Below are positions 9,150-18,273 of a stretch of 64,000 bases of DNA, in pieces. The notes below the pieces were generated by a model that was given only the letters and a program-made list of their open reading frames with translations, ran no database searches and had not been told where the DNA came from. Numbering within the stretch: position 1 is the first letter of the stretch; each line of letters begins with the position of its first letter. The DNA is from Roseibium sp. (lineage in GTDB: Bacteria > Pseudomonadota > Alphaproteobacteria > Rhizobiales > Stappiaceae): assembly GCA_017643925.1 (NCBI GenBank), contig JAEPML010000007.1:62001-126000 (forward strand), written 5' to 3'. A program made the translations under genes and the position numbers.

Positions 9150-10670
9150 CTATGCAGCAGCGCCGGTCTGGTCTGCAAGATAACCTGTCATGAAGGCGTC
9201 CAGTTCGCCGGCCTCTCTCTTGTTCAGACGCAGGCCGAGTTTGCTTCGCCGCCACAACACGTCTTCCGCGGTCCGTGCCCACTCCCGGTGGATCAACCAC
9301 TTCACTTCCGCTTCATAAAGATTGTAGCCAAAGCAGCGCCCCAGATCCGAGGCTTCCTTGGCGCCTGCGAGAATCTTGCGCGAATCTGTTCCGTAGAGAC
9401 GGATCAGCCGCGTGGCGAAGACCTTGTCCAGGAACGGGTAGTCCTTTTCAAGCGCGCTGACCTGGGCGTCAAACTCGTCGACCCTGAAGTCGCCGCCAGG
9501 CAGCGGAGCCAATGCCGTCCAGACACCGCGCTTGAATGGCAGGTGAGGCTCTAGCTTGCTCAGGACTTCCTCGGCCAGCTTTCGGTAAGTGGTGATCTTG
9601 CCGCCAAAGACTGAAAGTACAGCCGGCTTGCCCTCGCCCGCATCCAGCTCCAGCACATAATCGCGCGTCGCCGCCTTGGCGTCTTTTGCACCGTCATCGT
9701 AGAGCGGCCGCACACCCGAATAGGTATGGACCACGTCCGAAGATAAAATCGGTGTTTCAAGATATTCACTGGCCGCCTGGCAAAGATAGTCGACTTCGTC
9801 CTGGGAAATCTCGACCTTTCCGAGATCTTCCTGGAAATCGACATCGGTGGTTCCAATCAGCGTGAAGTCATTTTCATAAGGGATAGCGAAGACAATGCGT
9901 CCATCGCCGTTCTGGAATATGAAGCAACGATCGTGATCAAACTGGCGCGGCACGATAATGTGGCTTCCCTTGACCAGTCGTATTCGTGAACTCTTGTTGG
10001 CGCCCGCAACCCCGCTCAATGTCTCCGCAACCCATGGGCCGGCCGCATTGACGAGCACACTCGACGTTACCGTTTTTTCTTCGCCTGTCACCATGTCCTT
10101 CAGCAGGACCTTCCACACGTCGCCGTCCCGGCGTGCGCTCACACATTTGGTACGGGTCACGATTTCGGCGCCGCGATCCGCCGCGTCACGAGCATTCAGC
10201 GCGACAAGGCGTGCGTCGTCCACCCAGCAGTCCGAATACTCGAACCCCTTCTTGAACAGTTTCTTGAGCCCTTGGGAAAACGGAGCCTGGTCAAGTCGAA
10301 CGGTCTTTGTCGCCGGCAGAAGCTTGCGTCCGCCGAGATGGTCATACATGAAGAGACCCAGGCGCAGGAACCAGGCCGGACGGAGTTCTTTGTGATGAGG
10401 CAGAATGAAACGCAGCGGCCAGGCAATGTGAGGCGCCGCGCGCCAGAGAACTTCCCGTTCCTTCAGCGCTTTGCGCACAAGATTGAACTCGTAATATTCC
10501 AGGTAACGCAGACCACCGTGAATGAGTTTCGTTGACGCCGACGACGTCGCACCCGCGAGGTCGCCCATCTCGACGACCATGACAGTTGCGCCGCGGCCGA
10601 CAGCGTCCCGCGCGATCCCGGTTCCGTTGATCCCTCCGCCAATGACCAGAAGGTCGTAATCCGCCGCCAT
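9150..10670 (-). CDS. glpD: Glycerol-3-phosphate dehydrogenase (aerobic, FAD)
   Basis: A 506-residue membrane-associated flavoprotein oxidising glycerol-3-phosphate to dihydroxyacetone phosphate with electrons passed to quinone. The FAD-binding LLVIGGGINGTGIARDAVGRG sits at the N-terminus, followed by TKLIHGGLRYLEYYEF, a GlpD hallmark. The ATG at 10670 is preferred over an in-frame start at 10748 because the Rossmann motif then falls at residues 7-20. The upstream region contains TTTC repeats that may bind a GlpR repressor such as that at 30039-30812. Confidence 0.95.
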   Translation of the reverse strand: MAADYDLLVIGGGINGTGIARDAVGRGATVMVVEMGDLAGATSSASTKLIHGGLRYLEYYEFNLVRKALKEREVLWRAAPHIAWPLRFILPHHKELRPAWFLRLGLFMYDHLGGRKLLPATKTVRLDQAPFSQGLKKLFKKGFEYSDCWVDDARLVALNARDAADRGAEIVTRTKCVSARRDGDVWKVLLKDMVTGEEKTVTSSVLVNAAGPWVAETLSGVAGANKSSRIRLVKGSHIIVPRQFDHDRCFIFQNGDGRIVFAIPYENDFTLIGTTDVDFQEDLGKVEISQDEVDYLCQAASEYLETPILSSDVVHTYSGVRPLYDDGAKDAKAATRDYVLELDAGEGKPAVLSVFGGKITTYRKLAEEVLSKLEPHLPFKRGVWTALAPLPGGDFRVDEFDAQVSALEKDYPFLDKVFATRLIRLYGTDSRKILAGAKEASDLGRCFGYNLYEAEVKWLIHREWARTAEDVLWRRSKLGLRLNKREAGELDAFMTGYLADQTGAAA

Positions 10671-10710
10671 AACCACTCTCCGGCATATCGTTACATCATC
10701 GCATTCTCGC

Positions 10711-10745
10711 GTTGAAATGAAATTAAAACGAAAGATTTCGAAATG
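10711..10745 (-). promoter_or_regulatory. Candidate GlpR/DeoR operator upstream of glpD
   Basis: On the minus strand TTTC occurs four times, its plus-strand complement GAAA starting at 10714, 10719, 10730 and 10740, three of them at about 10-11 base spacing. Repeated TTTCG-type sites are known operators of DeoR/GlpR regulators in rhizobia and relatives. Binding here is inferred. Confidence 0.35.
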
Positions 10746-10773
10746 CAATTAACAATTTCGCATGGCTGATCTT

Positions 10774-10811
10774 AAAAAGAAAACGGGCTGCACAGAAGTG
10801 CAGCCCGTTTT
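10774..10811 (-). terminator. Terminator of the MscS-type gene
   Basis: AAAACGGGCTGCAC (10780-10793) and its complement (10798-10811) form a 14-bp stem with loop AGAA; on the minus strand a C-T5 run follows. Confidence 0.85.
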
Positions 10812-10848
10812 CAATCACAAATTTAATCTTTCAAATACAGCGACTTAA

Positions 10849-13137
10849 TTAGTGATCAGGTTCATCGAGCGGGGCATCATCGGCAAGCTCCTTCGCACTG
10901 GAAGGCGATGACGCGGATTGTTTCGTTTTCTTTCCACCCTCAACAAAAGGCGGTGTCGCGGCGTGATAGGTGACTTGCGGGAAGGGAATTTCGATGTCGC
11001 GCTCATCAAAAACCTGCTTGATAAGTTCGTTATAGGCACGCCCCACCGACCATTGGTCTCCCGGGGTCGTCTTGATCCGCGCTCGAATATCGACGGAACT
11101 TGCACCGAAATTGGTAACGCCATGCATTTCCAGGTCGCCGAAGATCTTCGATTTGAAGTCCGTTTCCTGCAGACGCTGGAACGCCTCCACCATCGCGTCC
11201 TTCGCATAAGCGATATCGGTGTCATAGGACACGCCGATCAACGCGACATGGTAGGAGAAACCGCGCATGAAGTTGGACACCATGTCCACGGACGAAAAGG
11301 GAATGATATGCGTCGTGCCATTGATATCACGCATGCGCAGAGACCGGATCGTGATCCCCTCGACAGTTCCCGTCGTGCCCGCGACGGTGACCACGTCGCC
11401 CTCGTTGATGGCATTTTCGATCTGGATGAAGGCGCCGGTGATAATATCCTTCACCAGGGTTTGCGCCCCAAAGGAAATTGCCAGACCTACAACCCCGGCA
11501 CCCGCGATCAACGGGCCGATATCGATCCCGATCTCTGACAAGGCCAGAAGAATCGCCATCACGATTATCACGACGGACGATGCATTTCGAAACAGCTGAA
11601 AAAGCGTCCGCTCGCGTGCGGTCACGATATATCCCCCGCGCGACTGCAGGCGTAGGTCGACCCAGGACATCACGGCCAACCAGACAAGGAAGGCGACAAG
11701 CAGAACCAGGAATGCAGATCCATAACTGCTGACGAGCCGGACACCCGTTTCGCTATAGAGCCAGTCCAACACACTCAGGACGCCCCAGATTTCCAGCAGC
11801 AACAGGAATGTCCCGCAGAACACCACAAAACGAATGATTTTCAGAAGCCGGGGAACAAAGGCATTCAGCCTGTTCTGCAGTGCGGGCAGCTTTTCCCGGA
11901 GATTGCTGGGCAACCTGATCCCGCCCTTGATCGCCCGGGTCATGACCAGCGAGAGCGCGATACCGGCCATGATTGTGACGATCGAAAGACCGGTGGCACG
12001 CAATATGATCGTTGTCGCATCAAAGGGGCGTGTAACCCAGACAAGGAAGACTGCGATGATGTAACCGTAGGCGCCGATGTGCCAGAGATTGCCGAGGTTG
12101 GACACGGCGTGCTGCGCCAGCACCGTTTGCAGGCTTTGCGAATAGGTTCTGGCTCCGTCGCGCACCTTGACCCGGTTCCTGGCAATCAACACCATGAGAT
12201 ACAGCATGCCGATCAGGACGATCAGTAAGCGCAGCGCATTTCCGAGCACGAACGAGACCGCGATATTTGCAATCGGCACGGCGAGGAAGACCCCGTAGTT
12301 CAGCCAGAACATGTAAAGTCGCAGCCGTTCGTACCAATAGTCCGAACTCTCGTTGTTGAAGGGTAGCAGTCGGAGCTCCGGGCGCCGGGGCGCAAACACG
12401 AAGCGCAAGGCAACATTTGCCATGCCGGTGATGAATAAAGCATTCAGCGCAAGGCTTTCCTGCAGCGTGACACCTGTTTCGAGCCCGCCGTAACCGGCCA
12501 GCGCAACCAGGTACCCGACCCCGATCCCGATAAAAACGGTTGCGGCATCCAGCAGCGAGGTCAGTACCAGAATGAAGGTGCGGGTGAGACCGCCGCCGTA
12601 GCGTGCCCGCAGGCCGAGCTTTGGATAGACCTTTCGAAGCACGAACTGGCTGGCCAGGAACGCGGCATAGGCAAACAGAAGCACGACAAGCACCTGGGAA
12701 AGGACGTCGCCCGCGCGGTCCCATTTGATCGGAATGTCTCCTCTCAGGATCAGCACCACGCCCCGCAACGAATGCCCGGCGCGATCCAGCACAGCGCCGA
12801 CTTCATCCGCCGCCTGACGGGTGTATTCACCAACGCGAAGTACGAAACCGCTCTTTTCGCTTGTTTCAGCTGGGCTTGAGGATTGCGCAGCCTGGTTTTG
12901 ATCAGTCTGACCCTGACCTGCGGAACCGCCTTGATCCGATGTGCCGCTTTCCTTCAGCAGCTCAATCAACGCCGCACGAGCCTCTGGGTCGTTCAGAACC
13001 TTGATGAGAGCGTCGCTTGCCTGTTGCACCTCGGCCTTGGTATCGGCCGATTCAGTCGTCTCCTGAGCGCCGGCAGGTCCGGCAATCAGGAGCGCGCACC
13101 CGCAAATGACCAACAGCCAACGCCACAATGTCTTCAT
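10849..13137 (-). CDS. Large MscS-family mechanosensitive ion channel
   Basis: A 762-residue inner-membrane protein. A signal sequence (MKTLWRWLLVICGCALLIAG) is followed by a polar, Gln/Ser-rich periplasmic segment to about residue 115, then many hydrophobic helices. The C-terminal third holds the MscS core: pore helix GAGVVGLAISFGAQTLVKDI and the beta domain with VEGITIRSLRMRDINGT and IIPFSSV. It opens on membrane tension to release solutes in hypo-osmotic shock. The ATG at 13137 was chosen because it places the signal peptide first; the reading frame extends upstream to 13308. The acidic/polar C-terminal tail is not conserved in MscS. Confidence 0.88.
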   Translation of the reverse strand: MKTLWRWLLVICGCALLIAGPAGAQETTESADTKAEVQQASDALIKVLNDPEARAALIELLKESGTSDQGGSAGQGQTDQNQAAQSSSPAETSEKSGFVLRVGEYTRQAADEVGAVLDRAGHSLRGVVLILRGDIPIKWDRAGDVLSQVLVVLLFAYAAFLASQFVLRKVYPKLGLRARYGGGLTRTFILVLTSLLDAATVFIGIGVGYLVALAGYGGLETGVTLQESLALNALFITGMANVALRFVFAPRRPELRLLPFNNESSDYWYERLRLYMFWLNYGVFLAVPIANIAVSFVLGNALRLLIVLIGMLYLMVLIARNRVKVRDGARTYSQSLQTVLAQHAVSNLGNLWHIGAYGYIIAVFLVWVTRPFDATTIILRATGLSIVTIMAGIALSLVMTRAIKGGIRLPSNLREKLPALQNRLNAFVPRLLKIIRFVVFCGTFLLLLEIWGVLSVLDWLYSETGVRLVSSYGSAFLVLLVAFLVWLAVMSWVDLRLQSRGGYIVTARERTLFQLFRNASSVVIIVMAILLALSEIGIDIGPLIAGAGVVGLAISFGAQTLVKDIITGAFIQIENAINEGDVVTVAGTTGTVEGITIRSLRMRDINGTTHIIPFSSVDMVSNFMRGFSYHVALIGVSYDTDIAYAKDAMVEAFQRLQETDFKSKIFGDLEMHGVTNFGASSVDIRARIKTTPGDQWSVGRAYNELIKQVFDERDIEIPFPQVTYHAATPPFVEGGKKTKQSASSPSSAKELADDAPLDEPDH

Positions 13138-13424
13138 ACCGGTCTCGTTTCCTTTATGCGCATGAGCGCCAATATGCCTTTTCAGACAATATGAAAGAAC
13201 GCGCACCAAAGGAAAGACCGGAAGTTCTATCCCAAGGTTTTTTGCGTTGCGGCACTTTTCTACCTCAGTTTGCAGTTTTTGATTTTTCAACTTTATGAAA
13301 CCCGACATGGACCCAAAAAAACGGCTTTCTCGAGAAATGACGTCGCGTAATCGTTTGAAAACAACAAATTAGGTAACTCAATACTAAGAAAATTCACGAC
13401 ACTGTTCTCTGAAGAGGAGGATCG

Positions 13425-14543
13425 ATGTCCAGCAAACTGATCCAGTTGGCCCAAGAGGGCACTGATGAGGCGCACAAGCAGTTGTTTGCGCAAATCAGCG
13501 ACCTTGTGGCTATCGATCTGGATCAGCGCACGGACAATGAACTCGCGCTTTTTGCGGAGGTCATGCTCAAGCTGTACGGATTGAGCACACCGAAGGACCG
13601 GGTAAGGCTCGCGCAGAAACTTGCCCCACAGGCAAACACCCCCAATCAGCTCGCTCGCCGGATCGCAGAGGACGACGTCAGGGTCGCAAGTCCGGTACTT
13701 GCCACCTGTCCTGTCCTCACACAAGGGGACCTGCTGGACCTGATTGAACGCATCAGCAACGCCCATCTGCAGGTCTTGGCACGACGACCGGATCTGTCCC
13801 CCGAAGTGTCCGACCAGATCGCCAAAAAAGGCGATCGCCCGGTTCATCGCATCCTGGCAGGAAACCGGGAAATCAAGCTTTCGCGCGAAACCATGCTTCA
13901 GCTTGTAAAGTTTGCTGCAGAGGACGGTGTGTTGCTTGAAGACTTGTCGCTTCGCCCCGACCTCACGCCCACGATCTGCCAGTCCCTGATGCCATTGGTC
14001 AATGAAGAGGCCAGAAAGCGCCTGCGCGGTGTCATTGAAGGATCTCTTTCCCAGGAGCAACTGAACCAGTTTGCCCGACTGAAGGAGATCCGAAGAGAGT
14101 TCGGGTCAAAACTGGAACTCACCGACATGGCGCAGCTTTGGCGGGAGGCCGAGCGCGCGAAGATCACGGTCGATGAGCTGATGATCCTTCTGCTGCAGGA
14201 TGGCCGGTTCAACCACGCCATCGAGCTGTTGAGCGCCCGCGGCCGGATCGCAATGAAACCGCTCAAGGACGCCGTATTCAGCGGCAAGAAGGACCTGGTT
14301 CTGAAGACCGCTGCCAAAGCTGGCCTTACTTCGTCAACATTTGCCCTCTTCGTGAAGACGCGCAGTGAGCATCTCAAGATCCCGTCGGCACAGGGTTCCG
14401 ATTGGACCTCTTCCTATTTAAAGCATCTGGAAACGACGATGTCGGCGAAGAAATCAAGATGCGGCGACTTCCAGGCAAAACGGAAGGAAAGGACCGAGAT
14501 CCTTCCGACAGGTGCGACCGCCGCCAAGGCGTCCGGCAGCTAA
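13425..14543 (+). CDS. DUF2336 domain protein
   Basis: A 372-residue soluble, alpha-helical protein resembling the DUF2336 family common in alphaproteobacteria, with HEAT-like helical repeats (for example VLARRPDLSPEVSDQIAKKGD and DLSLRPDLTPTICQSLMPL). No signal peptide or membrane helix. The start follows GAGGAGG. Function of the family is not established; it lies upstream of flagellar and cell-cycle genes, which gives no firm clue. Confidence 0.75.
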   Translation: MSSKLIQLAQEGTDEAHKQLFAQISDLVAIDLDQRTDNELALFAEVMLKLYGLSTPKDRVRLAQKLAPQANTPNQLARRIAEDDVRVASPVLATCPVLTQGDLLDLIERISNAHLQVLARRPDLSPEVSDQIAKKGDRPVHRILAGNREIKLSRETMLQLVKFAAEDGVLLEDLSLRPDLTPTICQSLMPLVNEEARKRLRGVIEGSLSQEQLNQFARLKEIRREFGSKLELTDMAQLWREAERAKITVDELMILLLQDGRFNHAIELLSARGRIAMKPLKDAVFSGKKDLVLKTAAKAGLTSSTFALFVKTRSEHLKIPSAQGSDWTSSYLKHLETTMSAKKSRCGDFQAKRKERTEILPTGATAAKASGS

Positions 14544-14583
14544 ATCCCGAATTTCGAACACGGACTTTTTCGATGCGCCAGGC

Positions 14584-15018
14584 TTAGGCGCGCCTGCAAA
14601 GGCTCGCAGCCATGGCCGTTGTCAGCGTTGCCGCTGCATAGAACCACAGGCCAGGCAATATCGCGGCAGCGGCAAGACCGCTTGTTTTTGCAGCAAACAG
14701 GACCAGCGCGACCAACATCACGTCAAGCATGGACCACTTGCTCACCATGGACAGCAAGGCGAGCGATCGGGTCTTGCCACCTGTCATCACGGCCACGTGG
14801 ATCAACATGATCTTCACCGCGGGAAATCCGATCGAGAACAGGGCAACAATAGCTGCCAGCGCCGCATCGCCCTCCTGCCAGAGGCTGGAGATCATTTCGA
14901 TCAGGGTCGGCCGGTCTTCCAGAAAATAGAGTCTTTCGAACCGCATCAGGGGCTGGGTCAGACCAAGCGCAAAGGAGAAAGTGGAAATCGGAAGGAGTAT
15001 CGCAAGGAAATAGCGCAT
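14584..15018 (-). CDS. PqiA-like (paraquat-inducible protein A domain) membrane protein
   Basis: About 144 residues with four hydrophobic helices. The pattern PLMRFERLYFLEDRPTLIEMISSLWQEGD followed by ALFSIGFPAVKIMLI matches the single-domain PqiA family in inner membranes. The CxxC pairs of classical PqiA are absent. The start MRYFLAILLPIST at 15018 is assumed from the first helix; no strong ribosome site is visible and the frame is open to 15120. Function unknown; PqiA proteins are linked to lipid transport between membranes. Confidence 0.65.
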   Translation of the reverse strand: MRYFLAILLPISTFSFALGLTQPLMRFERLYFLEDRPTLIEMISSLWQEGDAALAAIVALFSIGFPAVKIMLIHVAVMTGGKTRSLALLSMVSKWSMLDVMLVALVLFAAKTSGLAAAAILPGLWFYAAATLTTAMAASLCRRA

Positions 15019-15214
15019 GAAGGAAGCTGGGCCTCGGTCAATGAAGTGTCCACGTTCAAGGACATAGGTGCGAATGAGCCGAATGTCAGCTGCCGCCCCG
15101 CTATAACACCGCGGCCACAAACCACAAAACCTGATCGCCGATATGGACGATCAGGTAAGATGGAGTATTGCTGCCGGAACCGGAGTTTCCGGGCAGTCTG
15201 GTTTGAAACCTTTG

Positions 15215-15622
15215 TTAGCGGGCTCTTGCGCGCGCGGCGATCTCGTCGAGCTGATCCTGTTCGGCGAGCTCCTGGGCCGAACGCTCTCGCATCTGATCAC
15301 GTTCTTCAAGTTGCTCGAACTTCTTCAACTCTTCAATTGCTTCGCTGAGCTCGTCCTGAGCACGCTGAAGCTGATCGTCCATCTCATGCGCGGAATTGCG
15401 CAGATTGTCGCGACGATCCGCGGCGGCCTTGGCAAAGGTTGGATATGCAAAATGAGTCACATCGGTGATACCCACCCGCTCCTGTTCGGAGCGAATCTGG
15501 TCATCCAGCTCGTCAGCCATGCGATTAAATTCGGCGACCATGCTCTCAATCTGCGCGAGCTGGCGCCGTTTTTCGTCAACCTGAAACCGCTTCAAGCGGA
15601 TCAAACTGTCTCGGGTTTTCAT
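15215..15622 (-). CDS. fliJ: Flagellar export chaperone FliJ
   Basis: A 135-residue, almost entirely coiled-coil protein (charged, Glu/Gln/Arg-rich) starting MKTRDSLIRLKRFQVDEKRRQ, as in alphaproteobacterial FliJ. FliJ binds the FliI ATPase ring and couples it to the flagellar type III export gate. It sits 28 bp downstream of fliI on the same strand, the expected pairing. Confidence 0.85.
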   Translation of the reverse strand: MKTRDSLIRLKRFQVDEKRRQLAQIESMVAEFNRMADELDDQIRSEQERVGITDVTHFAYPTFAKAAADRRDNLRNSAHEMDDQLQRAQDELSEAIEELKKFEQLEERDQMRERSAQELAEQDQLDEIAARARAR

Positions 15623-15650
15623 TACTCAATACTCCCCTAACACGGGCAGT

Positions 15651-16976
15651 CTATCCCGGAGTCATTTCCAAAAGGTTGGCAAGATGCAAATAACCGTCAG
15701 AAAGTGACGTTGCATCGTCTTTTCCCTGATTCAGGAAATCGTCGATCAACTCAAACCGGTGAATTGCCTCGTCAACCGTCGGATCTGATCCCTTCCTGTA
15801 GGCCCCCAGACGGATCAGTTCTTCCATATCCGTGTAGGTAGACAGAAGTTGCCTCGCCTTTCTCAATACGGGCAAATGCTCCGGGGGCACACAGCGTGGC
15901 ATCGTCCTTGAAACAGATTTTAACACATTAATGGCCGGATAACGCCCACGCTCCGCGATTGCCCGTTCCATGACGATGTGCCCGTCCAGGATCCCGCGAA
16001 CCGCATCCGCTACGGGCTCGTTGTGATTGTCTCCTTCAACGAGAACCGTAAACAGTCCGGTTATCGATCCCGCTCCCGTCTTGCCGGGTCCCGCACGTTC
16101 CAGCAGGCGCGGCAACTCAGTGAAAACAGTCGGGGTGTATCCTTTGGAAGTCGGCGGTTCACCGATCGAAAGTCCGATTTCACGCTGCGCCATCGCGAAT
16201 CGGGTGATCGAATCCATCATGCAAAGAACGTTTTTACCCTCGTCCCGGAAGTGTTCGGCGACCGTCATGGACAAAAAAGCGGCCTGCCGGCGCATTAAAA
16301 CACTCTCGTCGGAAGTTGCGACCACGACGACCGAACGGGCAAGACCTTCTTCGCCCAGATCGTCTTCGATGAACTCCTGAACCTCGCGCCCGCGCTCACC
16401 GATCAGGCCGATCACGGCCACGTCGCAATCGGTGTTTCGGGCCAGCATGGACATGAGGACGGATTTACCCACGCCCGAGCCTGCAAAGATGCCCATGCGC
16501 TGACCTTCGCAACAGGTCACGAAGGTATTAAGAGCTCTCACGCCAAGGTCGACTGGCGGGCCGACACGTTTACGTTCAGACGCAGGTGGTGGCGCGCTTC
16601 GCAATTTGCGAGGCACTCCGCCACTGGCAATAACTCCTTTACCATCAATCGGTTCACCAAGTGCGTTCACCACCCTGCCAAGCCAGGCCTCTCCGGGATG
16701 AACGACACTTTCGCGCGAGGTGATCACGGCCTTGCAGCCCATCCTCACGCCTTCGAGTCCCGAAAACGGCATGCACAATGCGTGGCCTTCACGGAAACCC
16801 ACGACTTCGGCCGGAACCCTTGGATTGTCCTCGCCGCTGTCGATCAGAAGACGCGAGCCGACGCTCATCTCGTGAATCGGCCCGGCGATTTCAACAAGAA
16901 GTCCCTGAACCGCAGTCACGCGGCCATAAATCTCTGTGGGCATCACCGAATCAATGTCGGCAAAAAGCGCCTTCAC
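15651..16976 (-). CDS. fliI: Flagellum-specific ATPase FliI
   Basis: A 441-residue F1-beta-like ATPase powering flagellar protein export. The N-terminal VYGRV-like segment [18 protein letters not shown], the P-loop [17 protein letters not shown] and Walker B around [21 protein letters not shown] are diagnostic. The GTG at 16976, 9 bases after GGAAGG, is the preferred start; a TTG at 16979 and an ATG at 16943 are alternatives. It is divergent from ctrA across a 370-bp control region; this fliI-ctrA neighbourhood is known in Hyphomicrobiales. Confidence 0.93.
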   Translation of the reverse strand: MKALFADIDSVMPTEIYGRVTAVQGLLVEIAGPIHEMSVGSRLLIDSGEDNPRVPAEVVGFREGHALCMPFSGLEGVRMGCKAVITSRESVVHPGEAWLGRVVNALGEPIDGKGVIASGGVPRKLRSAPPPASERKRVGPPVDLGVRALNTFVTCCEGQRMGIFAGSGVGKSVLMSMLARNTDCDVAVIGLIGERGREVQEFIEDDLGEEGLARSVVVVATSDESVLMRRQAAFLSMTVAEHFRDEGKNVLCMMDSITRFAMAQREIGLSIGEPPTSKGYTPTVFTELPRLLERAGPGKTGAGSITGLFTVLVEGDNHNEPVADAVRGILDGHIVMERAIAERGRYPAINVLKSVSRTMPRCVPPEHLPVLRKARQLLSTYTDMEELIRLGAYRKGSDPTVDEAIHRFELIDDFLNQGKDDATSLSDGYLHLANLLEMTPG

Positions 16977-17232
16977 CAAAGATTCCTTCCACTGTTAACG
17001 GTTTTGGTAACCGATCGTTTACGACTCTGGTTAATCTTAACCTTTGGAAGGCTGACAAGCGAGAGCCATTTCGAAGTCAAAACGGCTTTGTTGAAAGGAA
17101 TCTGGTTGGAATCGGTTAGAAGCGATTCTTAAAGTTCGACATTAAGATTTGTGAATCCACGATTTTTTCACGGATTCAACAAGTTGAGCGTTGTTCACAG
17201 ATGAATTTCTTCGGAGCTTGCCGCTACGAATC
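16948..17232. promoter_or_regulatory. ctrA/fliI control region with eight GANTC methylation sites
   Basis: GANTC occurs at 16948, 16981, 17023, 17109, 17124, 17153, 17173 and 17228. One per 256 bases is expected at even base composition. GANTC is the target of the cell-cycle methyltransferase CcrM, and in Caulobacter the methylation state of the ctrA promoter controls firing. The region also holds GGTTAATCTTAACC at 17029-17042, built of CtrA-type half-sites. No protein-coding gene is supported in 16980-17348. Confidence 0.7.
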
Positions 17233-17240
17233 ATATTTTG

Positions 17241-17253
17241 TTAACCATTAACC
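17241..17253 (+). promoter_or_regulatory. CtrA-type half-sites close to ctrA
   Basis: TTAACCATTAACC contains the extended CtrA half-site TTAACCAT and a second TTAACC. Spacing differs from the full TTAA-N7-TTAA box. It lies about 95 bp upstream of the ctrA start and would fit autoregulation. Confidence 0.5.
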
Positions 17254-17348
17254 GATAGCTTTCATGTCGGGGTTAACACAGTCCTTCGTAGCCGGCACCG
17301 ACATAGCCGTTACGACTTGCCCAGGAAAGGCAGAATAAGGGGATTGGC

Positions 17349-18041
17349 ATGCGTGTATTGTTGATTGAGGATGATAGCGCCACAGCGCAGAGCATCGAGT
17401 TGATGCTGAAGTCCGAGAACTTCAACGTCTACACGACAGATCTTGGCGAGGAAGGAATCGACCTCGGCAAACTGTACGATTACGACATCATTATGCTGGA
17501 TTTGAACCTGCCGGACATGTCCGGATACGAGGTTCTTCGCACTTTGCGTGTGTCCAAGGTCAAGACACCGATCTTGATCCTGTCCGGCAACGCTGGCATT
17601 GAAGACAAGGTTCGTGGCCTCGGTTTCGGAGCCGACGATTACATGACCAAGCCGTTCCACAAGGACGAGCTGGTTGCGCGTATTCACGCGATCGTCCGCC
17701 GCTCCAAGGGTCATGCACAATCGGTCATCGTTACCGGCGATCTCAAGGTAAACCTGGATACCAAGACCGTCGAAGTCGGCGGCCAGCGCGTCCACCTGAC
17801 CGGCAAAGAGTACCAGATGCTGGAGCTTCTTTCGTTGCGCAAGGGCACCACGCTCACCAAGGAGATGTTCCTCAATCATCTTTACGGTGGCATGGATGAG
17901 CCGGAGCTGAAGATCATCGACGTCTTCATCTGCAAACTGCGCAAGAAGCTTGCATCGGCAACCGCCGGAAAGAACTACATCGAAACCGTTTGGGGCCGCG
18001 GGTATGTGCTGCGGGAACCTGAAGTCGAAGCTGCTGCTTAA
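17349..18041 (+). CDS. ctrA: Cell-cycle master response regulator CtrA
   Basis: A 230-residue OmpR-type response regulator. The receiver domain spans residues 1 to about 115 with phospho-acceptor Asp51 ([13 protein letters not shown]) and acidic pocket EDD at 7-9; Lys in MTKPFHKDE. The winged helix follows ([43 protein letters not shown]). The near-invariant [21 protein letters not shown] marks CtrA. The C-terminal Ala-Ala resembles the ClpXP degradation tag of Caulobacter CtrA. The phosphorelay partner ChpT is encoded at 26439-27083. In Hyphomicrobiales CtrA controls division, motility and envelope genes. Confidence 0.97.
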   Translation: MRVLLIEDDSATAQSIELMLKSENFNVYTTDLGEEGIDLGKLYDYDIIMLDLNLPDMSGYEVLRTLRVSKVKTPILILSGNAGIEDKVRGLGFGADDYMTKPFHKDELVARIHAIVRRSKGHAQSVIVTGDLKVNLDTKTVEVGGQRVHLTGKEYQMLELLSLRKGTTLTKEMFLNHLYGGMDEPELKIIDVFICKLRKKLASATAGKNYIETVWGRGYVLREPEVEAAA

Positions 18042-18063
18042 GACCAAACGGTATCAAGGATTG

Positions 18064-18091
18064 AGGCCCCGGTTGAACCGGGGCCTTTTTT
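18064..18091 (+). terminator. Terminator of ctrA
   Basis: AGGCCCCGG-TTGAA-CCGGGGCCT followed by a six-base T run, 22 bp after the ctrA stop. Confidence 0.9.
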
Positions 18092-18221
18092 GTTTGCGCC
18101 CTGTTTCCCACCCAACGGTCGGACTGATCGATCTTCTGCTGTTGAATACGTCCCGCGCGGACCGGTTTCAGTTATGCAATCGATGCGGTTTGACCGGGTA
18201 CCTCAGTTTCGTTCCGCTGAC

Positions 18222-18251
18222 AAAAAAGGGGCCGGTCTTGCGACCGGCCCC
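18222..18251 (-). terminator. Terminator of the metallo-hydrolase gene
   Basis: GGGGCCGGTC and GACCGGCCCC form a 10-bp stem with a four-base loop; on the minus strand six Ts follow. Confidence 0.9.
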
Positions 18252-18273
18252 TGGTTGCCGATGGGGGGCACAG

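Noticed and set aside
17029..17253. Full CtrA boxes in the ctrA promoter
   Set aside because: The TTAA pairs seen have 2, 3 or 9 bases between them rather than the consensus 7, so only half-sites are claimed.
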